In this document: positions 8,747 through 15,364 of the stretch, one piece after another
Numbering within the stretch: position 1 is the stretch's first letter
Layout: every line of letters starts with the position of its first letter
Source: a virus
Length of the DNA: 42,582 nucleotides
Strand: one strand, 5' to 3'
IMG/VR virus record: IMGVR_UViG_3300044616_000931
Span: 1-42,582 of that record
Made by a program: the position numbers and the translations under genes
Notes under the pieces: generated by a model
Told to the model about the DNA's origin: nothing
The model's database searches: none
What the model saw: the letters and a program-made list of their open reading frames with translations, nothing else

Positions 8747-11700
8747 ATGGCAGTAGTAACACTAAAGGATCTAATGGATCCTCTAACCAAGATAGCAAAA
8801 TCAACTGAAGAAACTGCTTCAAAGCTTGATGCGGTTGTTGCTGCTGTTTCAGGAGGGACTGGTGGTCAATTAAGTCAGGCAATCGTTACTGAACTACAGG
8901 TACAAACAGATTTATTAAGACAAATTGCAACCAATACTAAAAGTGGTTCAATAGCAGTTGACGGAAAACCTGTTGATAAAGATAAACTTAAAGAAGGTGC
9001 AGAAGCCATTAAAATGTTAGGTGGGGGTGCAGGCTCTCTTGCCATGGGTTTATTGGCATTTATGTTGGTGCCTAAGGGTGTTATTAAAAAATTCACAGAA
9101 ACCATTACTAGCTTAATGGCGGCCTTTGATCAAATAGACACCCAAAAGGTAGAGAAAGGATCTAAAGCATTTGAAACTATTGCCGGTTCAATCGGTCAGT
9201 TTGCAAGAGGATTAGCAATGGCAGGTTTACTCTTTATACCTGCAATGATTGGGGTTGGTGTGGTTATTCTTTCTCTAAAGATCTTACTACCTACTTTTGA
9301 ATTGTTAGGAGATTCTGATAAGAGAGTTCAAAAAGGTGCTGAAGTATTAGATCTTATGGGTGGTGCCTTAATAAAATTTGCTAAAGGATTAGTTCTGGCT
9401 GCAATTGGATCTGCTATCGGTATATTATTTACACCTCTTATAGTTCTTGCAATGATACTTATAGGTGGAGCTTTTGCTCTGCTAGGAAAGGTTGATAAAT
9501 CAATCAGACAGGGTGCAAGATCCGTGATGCTTATGGGCCGTGCTCTTGTATGGTTTGCGGTTGGTTTGGCTGTAGCTGCTCTTGCATCAATGATAGTTTT
9601 AACCAATCCAAATATGCTCTTAGCAATGGTTGGTAGTCTTGTTTTAGTTGGTGGAGCATTTGCTTTATTAGGAGTATTTGATAGATCAATTAAGAAAGGC
9701 GCCGTTGCCTTATTTGTAGTAAGTCTTACACTTGTAATATTTTCTATTTCATATCTTATATTTGCTGCTGTTACAAAGAATGTTACATTAGAACAGGTTC
9801 TTATTCAATCCGGTTTATTAATTGGAACCGGTCTTGCATTTGCCGTACTTGGTAAAATGTTTGGTCAAATTGTACCTGGTGCAATTGCAATTGCAGGTAT
9901 GGGTATTGGATTACTTGTATTTAGTTTAGGATACTTACCTTTTGCAGCGGTTACCAAGGATATCACATTAGAAAGCGTAGCTGCACAGGCAGGATTGTTA
10001 TTAGCATTAGGTGTAGAGTTTGCAGCTGCTGGTGTAGGTTCCCTATTTATATTAGCTGGAGCTGGAGCATTTGCAGCGGTTGGAATTTCATTATTACTTT
10101 TAGCTCCAGGACTTGCTGCTATCAAGGCGGTTGATTTTACTGAGGAAGACGCTAGGAATTTAACCACCACATTAGTTGGTGTTAAATCTGCATTCTTAGG
10201 TAATGCTGATGCTGATGAAGGATTCTTCTCAAAACTAGGTGGTGCAATAACCGGTGCTGTTGATGCAGTAAGAATGGTTGAAGCTGCATCCGGTTTTATA
10301 GCAGCCGGTATCGCTCTTAAAACTTTATCTTGGGGCCTAATGGCATTTAAAGAAGTTAAGTGGAGTGACGAGTTATCAAAAGAATTAGTAGTTATGCTAA
10401 ACGGTGTTACTACTGCATTTGCTTTAGCTGGGTCAAGCGAACAGGTTCCAAGTTCATCTTTCTTTGGTCAAATGTTCGGCTTTAAGAGAACTGCGGTTGA
10501 AGAAGGTATTAATTCAGTACTAGGTGCAGGCAGAGCACTTAAAGATATTGCCGAAGGTCTTAAGGCATTCCAGGCACTTATTGATAGTGGTGTTAATTTT
10601 GGTCAACCTGATGAAAACGGAAGATACCAACCTGGTACATTAGGTTATGCTGTAACAAACACGGTAGGATTTATTAATGAAGCATTTGCTTCAATTGCAG
10701 ATCAAGGTAATGTTCCGGCAGGTGGAGTATTTGGATCTCTATTTGGAATTAAAAAGAATAAAGTTGCTGAAGGTATTGAGTCAGTTAAAGGCGCAGGTCA
10801 AGAACTTAACAATATTGCAAACGGTCTTAAAACCTTCCAGGAACTGGTTGATAGTAATATTAACTGGGATAGGTTAGGAGACGCTATTAAAAAATCATTA
10901 GGATTTGTAGGAGATGCCTTTGCATCAATTGGTGGTAAAGAAGAATCTGATGGATGGTTTATATTTAGCTGGGATGAGAACCTTGTACAAAAAGGCGTTG
11001 AAAGTGTTCAAGGCGCAGGTCAAGAACTTTCAACCATTGCAAACGGTCTTAAGACATTTCAAGATATGGTCACAGCTAATGTTGACTTTGTTAAGTTAGG
11101 TGAAACTATTAAGACTACACTTACATTAGTAGGTGATGCCTTTGCAATGATAGGTGGTAAAGAAGAATCTGATAGCGCACTATTTGGATTAATTGAATGG
11201 GATGAGAACCTTGTACAAAAAGGTATAGAGAATGTTAAAGGTGCTGGTTCTGAGCTTACAAATATCGCAAAAGGTTTACAATCATTTGCTGACCTTAAGA
11301 ACCCTAAAGCCATAGCAAATAGTATTAAAGAAATCTTTACTTCAATTGGAGATACATTTACATTCTATTATGATAAGCCTAAATTCTCAGGACAACTTGA
11401 TCATATGAAATCGTTTGTTAATACAATGTCATATAATGCAAGTAAAGGTCTTATACATAAAGCAGCTGACGGAATGTCTAAAATGGCCGCGGCTATTAAT
11501 TCAATTAATACCGATAAAGCAGAGGCATTTGGAAATCTATTTAAGGGCGCCGGTGAATTAAGTACAAACACTATGGCATATTTCCAATTGATTAATGCTG
11601 TTGAAGATATTAGAGATGCACTTAATGCACAAGGAACTGGTGGAGGAACACAGACCGCAGCTGCTGGTGGAACTCAAGCAGGTGGCGGTGCTGAAAGTAA

Positions 11701-11815
11701 AGGTATTAAACCAACTCTTGACAGTATTAATCAATCTTTAGGAAGATTAAACAGTACAATGGGAAATATTGTTCCTGCTATCCAATCTATCAAAATTACC
11801 GTACAAGAACCGTAG
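8747..11815 (+). CDS. Tail tape measure protein
   Basis: This 1022-aa protein is in the usual place after the tail chaperone region. Residues about 90-470 hold a long run of hydrophobic, Gly/Ala-rich helices (some eight membrane-like segments separated by DxxVxKGA-type turns), as in tape measures that insert into the host membrane. Residues about 580-850 carry four copies of a module around KGxExVxGAGQELxxIAxGL. The C-terminal 150 residues are helical with a Gly-rich linker. In the family it sets tail length and is ejected ahead of the DNA. Assignment rests on length, composition and context rather than a specific motif. Confidence 0.8.
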   Translation: MAVVTLKDLMDPLTKIAKSTEETASKLDAVVAAVSGGTGGQLSQAIVTELQVQTDLLRQIATNTKSGSIAVDGKPVDKDKLKEGAEAIKMLGGGAGSLAMGLLAFMLVPKGVIKKFTETITSLMAAFDQIDTQKVEKGSKAFETIAGSIGQFARGLAMAGLLFIPAMIGVGVVILSLKILLPTFELLGDSDKRVQKGAEVLDLMGGALIKFAKGLVLAAIGSAIGILFTPLIVLAMILIGGAFALLGKVDKSIRQGARSVMLMGRALVWFAVGLAVAALASMIVLTNPNMLLAMVGSLVLVGGAFALLGVFDRSIKKGAVALFVVSLTLVIFSISYLIFAAVTKNVTLEQVLIQSGLLIGTGLAFAVLGKMFGQIVPGAIAIAGMGIGLLVFSLGYLPFAAVTKDITLESVAAQAGLLLALGVEFAAAGVGSLFILAGAGAFAAVGISLLLLAPGLAAIKAVDFTEEDARNLTTTLVGVKSAFLGNADADEGFFSKLGGAITGAVDAVRMVEAASGFIAAGIALKTLSWGLMAFKEVKWSDELSKELVVMLNGVTTAFALAGSSEQVPSSSFFGQMFGFKRTAVEEGINSVLGAGRALKDIAEGLKAFQALIDSGVNFGQPDENGRYQPGTLGYAVTNTVGFINEAFASIADQGNVPAGGVFGSLFGIKKNKVAEGIESVKGAGQELNNIANGLKTFQELVDSNINWDRLGDAIKKSLGFVGDAFASIGGKEESDGWFIFSWDENLVQKGVESVQGAGQELSTIANGLKTFQDMVTANVDFVKLGETIKTTLTLVGDAFAMIGGKEESDSALFGLIEWDENLVQKGIENVKGAGSELTNIAKGLQSFADLKNPKAIANSIKEIFTSIGDTFTFYYDKPKFSGQLDHMKSFVNTMSYNASKGLIHKAADGMSKMAAAINSINTDKAEAFGNLFKGAGELSTNTMAYFQLINAVEDIRDALNAQGTGGGTQTAAAGGTQAGGGAESKGIKPTLDSINQSLGRLNSTMGNIVPAIQSIKITVQEP
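10493..11295 (+). repeat. Fourfold internal repeat in the tape measure gene
   Basis: Four units begin near 10493, 10760, 10979 and 11205. Each encodes a helix with a core like GxxSVxGAGxELxxIAxGLKxFQ, then a variable spacer of 35-50 residues. Units 2-4 are nearly identical at the protein core (GAGQELNNIANGL, GAGQELSTIANGL, GAGSELTNIAKGL). Tandem gain or loss of such units would change tail length. Confidence 0.75.
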
Positions 11816-11905
11816 AAGATTAATCTTTTTTCTTAGAAACTTAAAACCAAGTTAACCTGTTACTATATAAAATTAACGGATTGTTCCACTAAAAGTATAG
11901 TAATT

Positions 11906-12700
11906 ATGGCTAAAAGTATTGTTTGGTTTGATTTAGAAACTACTGGTGTTAACACAGCAACAGATAGGATTATTGAGATCTGTATGATTAAAACAGATTT
12001 TGAAGGAAATGAGATTGCATCTTTTTATTCACTTGTAAATCCTGGCACTGGTATTGAATGGCGCCAAGAGGCGATAGATAAACATGGCATTACACCAGAT
12101 ATGCTTGAAGACCAGGATAGGTTTGAATTTATTGCCAAAGAAGTTATGGACTTTATAGGTGACTCTGACCTTGGTGGCTATAATGCACTTTACTTTGATA
12201 TCCCAATGTTAACTGAAGAGTTTATGCGAGCTGGGCTGGTCTTTAATCCTCGCGGTAAGGCTGTAATTGATCCGTTCATTATCTATTCAAAATATGAAAG
12301 ACGAGATCTAAGTACTGCTTATACAAAGTACACAGGTAAAACTTTAGAAGGTGCACACCGTGCAGAAACGGATATCCGTGCAACAATGGAAATCTTCCAG
12401 GCACAACGTAAACTTTATGATATGCCAGGATCTGCGGTTGAAATTGATCAGGTGGTTAATGAGTCTCGTCAAACCCAAGTAGATCTTAGCGGTAAGTTTA
12501 AGTTTGCCGAAATCAATGGTAAAAAAGAAGTCGTATTCAATTTTGGAAAGTGGATGGGTAAACCTTTTAAAGAAGTTTATGAAGCCGACTCACGTTACAT
12601 TGAATGGATGATTGATAAAGGAGAATTTGCAAAAGAAACTAAGATCATAGCCAGAAAACTTGTAGAAAAGATGAAGGCTGAACCACCAATGCCTTTCTAG
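11906..12700 (+). CDS. DnaQ-like 3'-5' exonuclease (DEDDh)
   Basis: This 264-aa protein has the full DEDDh exonuclease set: D9 and E11 in WFDLETTG (ExoI), D98 in YNALYFDIP (ExoII) and H151/D156 in HRAETD (ExoIII). After about residue 190 a second small domain (VVFNFGKWMGKPFKEVYEAD ... YIEWMIDKGEF) matches the C-terminal piece found in exonuclease X/DnaQ-type phage proteins. The family removes nucleotides from single-stranded 3' ends; in a phage it may serve proofreading, recombination or host DNA turnover. It stands alone between the tape measure gene and a promoter region, preceded by a 90-bp AT-rich gap with no other feature seen. Confidence 0.88.
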   Translation: MAKSIVWFDLETTGVNTATDRIIEICMIKTDFEGNEIASFYSLVNPGTGIEWRQEAIDKHGITPDMLEDQDRFEFIAKEVMDFIGDSDLGGYNALYFDIPMLTEEFMRAGLVFNPRGKAVIDPFIIYSKYERRDLSTAYTKYTGKTLEGAHRAETDIRATMEIFQAQRKLYDMPGSAVEIDQVVNESRQTQVDLSGKFKFAEINGKKEVVFNFGKWMGKPFKEVYEADSRYIEWMIDKGEFAKETKIIARKLVEKMKAEPPMPF

Positions 12701-12730
12701 AAATTGTTAATAACTTTTTTCATTTTTAGA

Positions 12731-12783
12731 GAAAAAAGTCTATGAAAAATTTTCAAATCCCAATAATTTGTTTTATATTTATA
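12731..12783 (+). promoter_or_regulatory. Early-type promoter, copy 1 (TTTC-N19-TATATTTA)
   Basis: The -33-like TTTC is at 12751-12754 and the -7-like TATATTTA at 12774-12781, with 19 bp between them. The 53-bp block is 44/53 identical, without gaps, to the block at 24455-24507. The A-rich upstream part looks like an UP element. It lies just ahead of the gene at 12799. Confidence 0.6.
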
Positions 12784-12798
12784 TAAAATAAAACGGAT

Positions 12799-12999
12799 AT
12801 GGAAATTAACACAGGATCAGTCGTAAAGTATCAAAATGGTTACTACCGCGTTACACGCTGCACCAAAAACACAGTCAATCTATCTGGAGTATGGGGCGGC
12901 CGTATTTATCACAAAGGAATTAATAAGTCTGAGGTAACTGAAGCTGCTGCTGAATGGTATGAAAGATGGAGTCAATCTGAAACCTATCAATGCATGTAA
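12799..12999 (+). CDS. Hypothetical protein, 66 aa
   Basis: I recognise no family. The start is short and beta-like (TGSVVKYQNGYYRVTRCTKNTVNLSGVWGG), resembling a small SH3-like barrel, then a helix rich in E/W. It is the first gene after the promoter at 12731-12783 and is followed by two other small genes in the same direction with 1-4 base spacing or overlap, so the three are likely one early transcript. Confidence 0.65.
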   Translation: MEINTGSVVKYQNGYYRVTRCTKNTVNLSGVWGGRIYHKGINKSEVTEAAAEWYERWSQSETYQCM

Positions 13000-13000
13000 T

Positions 13001-13228
13001 ATGATACGAGAAAAAACACAACACGCCGGACCTATCGTCATTGATCTAACAGGACCTGACGGTAATGCATTCGTCCTAATGGGAATGGCCAAAAAGTTTG
13101 GTCGTCAATTAGGCTGGGACAATGGTAAATGCCAAGACCTAGTAAATGAAATGATGAGTGGAGATTATGAGAATCTTCTCCAAGTGTTTGATCGCGAATT
13201 TGGTAACTTTGTAATTTTAGAAAGATGA
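13001..13228 (+). CDS. Hypothetical protein, 75 aa
   Basis: The ATG at 13001 is chosen because it starts just after the previous stop; an in-frame ATG at 12959 would overlap that gene by 40 bases. The middle (IVIDLTGPDGNAFVLMGMAKKFGRQLG) looks like a small alpha/beta domain found in several T4-like phages as unknown proteins. Its stop overlaps the next ATG by four bases (ATGA), which suggests coupled translation. Function is unknown. Confidence 0.65.
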   Translation: MIREKTQHAGPIVIDLTGPDGNAFVLMGMAKKFGRQLGWDNGKCQDLVNEMMSGDYENLLQVFDREFGNFVILER

Positions 13229-13530
13229 ATATAGACATTGAAAAACTTAAAAAGATCGAAGAGGTCTGCGGACAATTTGAAATTGGTCGAATCATGGGTG
13301 GTGGTGATCATAACTACCTTCGCTTTGGTTATTGGAGACCGACTGATTGGACTGCACTCCAAGAGATCTTAGGTCCTTCTATTATCGTAGAAGAAGACTC
13401 CGATTATGATGATGACTGCGGTTGGAAGTATTCATACACTCTCTATGATCGCTTTGAATGGGAAAAGATTCAAAAAGAAAGACAAGAGAGATTAAATGCA
13501 TGGAGACAACCTTCCGTGAAACAATCATAA
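13225..13530 (+). CDS. Hypothetical protein, 101 aa
   Basis: This acidic, Trp-rich protein (RFGYWRPTDWTALQEILGP and a DSDYDDDCGW patch) matches no family I recognise. It overlaps the previous gene by the ATGA tetranucleotide. It is the last protein gene before the tmRNA. Confidence 0.65.
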   Translation: MNIDIEKLKKIEEVCGQFEIGRIMGGGDHNYLRFGYWRPTDWTALQEILGPSIIVEEDSDYDDDCGWKYSYTLYDRFEWEKIQKERQERLNAWRQPSVKQS

Positions 13531-13540
13531 TACATAGTTA

Positions 13541-13548
13541 TATAAATA
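13541..13548 (+). promoter_or_regulatory. TATAAATA element ahead of tmRNA
   Basis: This is an exact T4-late-type -10 match. Initiation 6-7 bases downstream would fall right at the boxA-like sequence at 13556, 15 bases before the mature tmRNA 5' end. Confidence 0.4.
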
Positions 13549-13555
13549 ACGAAAC

Positions 13556-13568
13556 GTTCTTTAACATT
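13556..13568 (+). promoter_or_regulatory. boxA-like antitermination sequence before tmRNA
   Basis: GTTCTTTAACATT resembles the boxA consensus GCTCTTTAACA of bacterial rRNA leaders, where NusB/S10 bind. It ends two bases before the mature tmRNA. A second copy precedes the tRNA array at 14387. Confidence 0.5.
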
Positions 13569-13570
13569 AT

Positions 13571-13951
13571 GGGGGTGACCTGGTTTTGACGGTTAAGCTG
13601 AAAATAGGTTACTGATGCAAGCAGGGTTAGATGGAAACCCTTAAACACCTATCACACAATAAAAGGCGAAGAGAAATCTTCATTCACCTGGGAAGACGCA
13701 ATGTCTTTCATTGGTGCTGATTACGCAGTAGCTGCCTAGTCAGTCCCGCACTCATCGTGGGGTATTAAAAAGAATGAGAACCTTGAGTACTTCTCGCTGA
13801 CTCTCTAAATAAGAGTGGGGAACATTGGTCCAATTAACGATGTTGAAGAACTAATTGGTATTTTGTTTGTTTAGAAAAATAAACTAAGCTTGTGAACGAA
13901 GGATTTAGGTTCCTTAGTCGGACATGGGTTCGAATCCCATCACCTCCACCA
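13571..13951 (+). ncRNA. ssrA: tmRNA (ssrA)
   Basis: This 381-nt RNA has a tRNA-like end. The 5' GGGGGTG pairs with 3' CACCTCC as a 7-bp acceptor stem. A canonical TTCGAAT T-loop sits in a GTGGG-type T-arm (GGACATGGGTTCGAATCCCA region), and the 3' ACCA is encoded. The 5' GGTTTTGACGG block is a tmRNA signature. The tag frame runs 13665-13739: resume codon GGC, then GAA GAG AAA, ending TAC GCA GTA GCT GCC TAG, so the peptide begins GEEK and ends DYAVAA. That is 24 residues, clearly longer than the roughly 9-residue Bacteroidota tags. Downstream CCCGC/GTGGGG and CTCT/AGAG pairings fit pseudoknots. It rescues ribosomes stalled on broken mRNA. Confidence 0.95.
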
Positions 13952-13955
13952 AAAA

Positions 13956-14010
13956 AGGATGCTTACAGCAAACTAGGACTAGATTTGTAAACTATACTCC
14001 TCAGCATCCT
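13956..14010 (+). ncRNA. 55-nt structured RNA element A
   Basis: The ends form a perfect 7-bp stem (AGGATGC 13956-13962 with GCATCCT 14004-14010). The 5' strand is followed by TACAGCAAACT and the 3' strand by GTA. The same layout, same total length and same flanking words recur in element B (14842-14896), while the interior differs. It lies 5 nt upstream of tRNA-Gly. No tRNA D, anticodon or T arm is present. It is not a family I can name. Confidence 0.5.
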
Positions 14011-14015
14011 GTAAT

Positions 14016-14088
14016 GCGGAAGTAGCTCAGTTGGTAGAGCACAACCTTGCCAAGGTTGGGGTCGCGAGTTCGAATCTCGTCTTCCGCT
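14016..14088 (+). tRNA. tRNA-Gly(GCC)
   Basis: A standard cloverleaf: acceptor GCGGAAG/CTTCCGC, D-arm GCTC/GAGC, anticodon loop TTGCCAA and T-loop TTCGAAT. CCA is not encoded. It is separated from the main array by 325 bp. Confidence 0.95.
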
Positions 14089-14101
14089 CAAAAAGAAATT
14101 T

Positions 14102-14134
14102 TACTCACATAGTGAAACAAACATAGTGTGAGTA
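14102..14134 (+). other. Hairpin after tRNA-Gly
   Basis: An 8-bp stem TACTCACA/TGTGAGTA encloses a 17-nt loop. No U-tract follows, so it may be an RNA 3' end or processing signal rather than an intrinsic terminator. Confidence 0.4.
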
Positions 14135-14163
14135 TATATAAACAGTAAATAAAAACAAATTCA

Positions 14164-14259
14164 ATGCAACTGCACGGATGTACATATTGGATACTTAGTA
14201 ATGTGGAGAAGAATTTTCCACAGGCGGATTCAATTACACACATTCCAGGCAGGAGCTAA
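14164..14259 (+). CDS. Possible small protein, 31 aa
   Basis: A short frame starts behind an A-rich leader like those of other genes here (ATAAAAACAAATTCA then ATG) and ends just before a strong terminator at 14286. The peptide starts MQLHGCTYWIL and has no recognised relative. It could instead be part of a small non-coding transcript that runs to the same terminator. Confidence 0.3.
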   Translation: MQLHGCTYWILSNVEKNFPQADSITHIPGRS

Positions 14260-14285
14260 TGAAATAAACTCATCTAATAATTTAG

Positions 14286-14323
14286 GCCTCCTGGAAAATA
14301 AAAAATTCCAGGAGGCTTTTTTT
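14286..14323 (+). terminator. Strong intrinsic terminator between tmRNA region and tRNA array
   Basis: A perfect 11-bp stem GCCTCCTGGAA/TTCCAGGAGGC with a 9-nt A/T loop is followed by seven T. It insulates the array promoter at 14333. Confidence 0.92.
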
Positions 14324-14332
14324 ATGGGTCTC

Positions 14333-14363
14333 TTTCAGAAAAAGATTGAGTGGTTTATATTTG
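14333..14363 (+). promoter_or_regulatory. Promoter of the tRNA array (TTTC-N19-TATATTTG)
   Basis: TTTC at 14333-14336 and TATATTTG at 14356-14363 are spaced by 19 bp, as in the two other copies of this promoter type. The -7 box fits the Bacteroidota consensus TAnnTTTG. It lies just after a terminator and before the boxA-like site and first array tRNA. Confidence 0.65.
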
Positions 14364-14386
14364 TTTAGATTAAGAATAACAAATTT

Positions 14387-14402
14387 GTTCTTTGACATAT
14401 TG
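14387..14402 (+). promoter_or_regulatory. boxA-like antitermination sequence before the tRNA array
   Basis: GTTCTTTGACATATTG lies in the leader, about 24 nt after the -7 box and 11 nt before tRNA-Ser. It resembles rRNA-operon boxA and the copy before the tmRNA. Confidence 0.5.
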
Positions 14403-14413
14403 GTACCGATTTA

Positions 14414-14498
14414 GGAAGATTGGCAGAGTGGTCGATCGCGGCAGTCTTGAAAACTGTTGAACTGCAAGGTTCCGTAGGTTCGAATCCTACATCTTCCG
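14414..14498 (+). tRNA. tRNA-Ser(TGA)
   Basis: Acceptor GGAAGAT/ATCTTCC; loop CTTGAAA reads TGA; a long class II variable arm supports Ser. CCA is not encoded. It is the first tRNA of the array. Confidence 0.93.
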
Positions 14499-14508
14499 CA
14501 AATCAAAT

Positions 14509-14579
14509 TGCCCTCTCGTCTAATGGCAGGACATGTGGTTTTGGTCCACAGTGTGGAGGTTCGAATCCTTCGGGGGCAA
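14509..14579 (+). tRNA. tRNA-Gln(TTG)
   Basis: Acceptor TGCCCTC/GGGGGCA with one G-T pair; anticodon loop TTTTGGT reads TTG; T-loop TTCGAAT. CCA is not encoded. Confidence 0.9.
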
Positions 14580-14581
14580 CT

Positions 14582-14761
14582 AATGAAACCCACAGAAGTC
14601 CGATTAGCGCGGATGAAAGGAACCTTGGCTCTCAAAGGATCGCAACCTTTTAAAGAGAGTTTGAATGTCCCAAGGTACTCTGTTCAGATTCCTGCTCTGC
14701 TGTGCACGGCAACAGGTTATGGGGAACAAACCATAAGTAAAACTCGGAGATAGGTTTCATT
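14582..14761 (+). ncRNA. 180-nt structured RNA inside the tRNA array
   Basis: The region between tRNA-Gln and tRNA-Pro has no gene but is bounded by a perfect 9-bp pairing AATGAAACC (14582-14590)/GGTTTCATT (14753-14761). Inside are nested stems: ACCTTGG/CCAAGGT enclosing CTCT/AGAG and AAAGG/CCTTT, TCCG/CGGA near the 5' side, CCTG/CAGG, and TATGG/CCATA near the 3' side. It does not show the signatures of RNase P, 6S or tmRNA that I know. A processed stable RNA, comparable to the extra RNAs in the T4 tRNA operon, is the best guess. Confidence 0.5.
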
Positions 14762-14765
14762 TTAA

Positions 14766-14838
14766 CGGGGAGTAGATCAGTTGGTAGATCGGGTGGTTTG
14801 GGACCATCAGGCCGCAGGTTCGAGTCCTGTCTCCCCGA
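14766..14838 (+). tRNA. tRNA-Pro(TGG)
   Basis: Acceptor CGGGGAG/CTCCCCG; anticodon loop TTTGGGA reads TGG; T-loop TTCGAGT. The D-stem reads GATC rather than GCTC. Confidence 0.93.
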
Positions 14839-14841
14839 CTA

Positions 14842-14896
14842 AGGATGCATACAGCAAACTTTACTAAACAGCAAATTTGGAAAAAAGAAGCATCCT
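14842..14896 (+). ncRNA. 55-nt structured RNA element B
   Basis: A second copy of the element at 13956: AGGATGC (14842-14848) pairs with GCATCCT (14890-14896), again followed inside by TACAGCAAACT and outside by GTA, total 55 nt. The central 25 nt differ and are A-rich. It ends 7 nt before tRNA-Thr. Confidence 0.5.
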
Positions 14897-14903
14897 GTAT
14901 TTT

Positions 14904-14976
14904 GCCTCTGTAGCTCAGTTGGTAGAGCTACTGATTTGTAATCAGTGGGTCGCAGGTTCGAATCCTGTCGGAGGCT
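14904..14976 (+). tRNA. tRNA-Thr(TGT)
   Basis: Acceptor GCCTCTG/CGGAGGC; loop TTTGTAA reads TGT; canonical D- and T-arms. Confidence 0.95.
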
Positions 14977-14981
14977 CAAAT

Positions 14982-15053
14982 GGTCTGTTCGTCTAACGGT
15001 TAGGACATCACCCTTTCACGGTGGTGATACGGGTTCGATTCCCGTACAGACTA
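14982..15053 (+). tRNA. tRNA-Glu(TTC)
   Basis: Acceptor GGTCTGT/ACAGACT; TCGTCTAACGG D-arm typical of Glu; loop CTTTCAC reads TTC; T-loop TTCGATT. Confidence 0.95.
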
Positions 15054-15059
15054 CAACAT

Positions 15060-15134
15060 TGCGGGGTGGACTGGAGATGGTTCCAGCTCAGTCTCATAAG
15101 CTGAATCACATGGGTTCGATTCCCATTCCCGCAA
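15060..15134 (+). tRNA. tRNA with CAT anticodon (Met, initiator or Ile2), odd D-arm
   Basis: Acceptor TGCGGGG/TCCCGCA and 3' A resemble initiator tRNA, but T1-A72 is paired and the anticodon stem TCAGT/GCTGA lacks the three G-C pairs of initiators. Loop CTCATAA reads CAT. The D-stem appears shifted (CTGG/CCAG with loop AGATGGTT) after a 4-nt linker. The amino acid cannot be settled by eye. Confidence 0.75.
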
Positions 15135-15138
15135 CTAA

Positions 15139-15212
15139 GGCTCGTTAGTAGAGATGGTTACAATGTCGCCCTGTCACGGCGAAGGTCACGGGTTCGAGTC
15201 CCGTACGAGCCG
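15139..15212 (+). tRNA. tRNA-Asp(GTC)
   Basis: Acceptor GGCTCGT/ACGAGCC; loop CTGTCAC reads GTC. The D-loop holds GAGATGGTT, the same word as in the preceding CAT tRNA, with only a short GTA/TAC stem. Confidence 0.9.
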
Positions 15213-15216
15213 CAAA

Positions 15217-15286
15217 AAATGCCGAGGTTTAATATTGACCTAAAGTAATGTGTACAGTTACATCGTAGGAAGGCTACCTACATCTT
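15217..15286 (+). other. Spacer with several small hairpins
   Basis: A spacer of about 70 nt before tRNA-Ala holds AGGT/ACCT and GTAGG/CCTAC hairpins. Its CCGAGGT start could pair with ATCTTGG at the tRNA-Ala boundary (including G-U pairs), but that pairing would compete with the tRNA 5' end. It may be a processed RNA or plain spacer. Confidence 0.3.
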
Positions 15287-15363
15287 GGGGGTATAGCTCA
15301 GTTGGCTAGAGCATCTGCCTTGCACGCAGAGGGTCGTGGGTTCGAGTCCCTCTATCTCCACCA
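15287..15363 (+). tRNA. tRNA-Ala(TGC)
   Basis: Acceptor GGGGGTA/TATCTCC; loop CTTGCAC reads TGC; T-stem GTGGG/CCCTC has one mismatch. This is the only tRNA of the array with an encoded CCA (15361-15363). Confidence 0.92.
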
Positions 15364-15364
15364 A

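Noticed and set aside
9328-10170. Minus-strand frames opposite the tape measure gene.
   Set aside because: Low-complexity Ala/Ile/Pro shadows of a hydrophobic coding region, with no leader or neighbours on that strand.
12959-13000. A longer start for the 75-aa gene at 12959.
   Set aside because: It would overlap the upstream gene by 40 bases, while the ATG at 13001 follows that stop directly and leads into the conserved-looking part.
14582-14761. The 180-nt RNA as RNase P or 6S RNA.
   Set aside because: A few words (AGAAGTCCG) are reminiscent of RNase P, but the conserved core regions are missing, and the single-stranded bubble of 6S is not evident.
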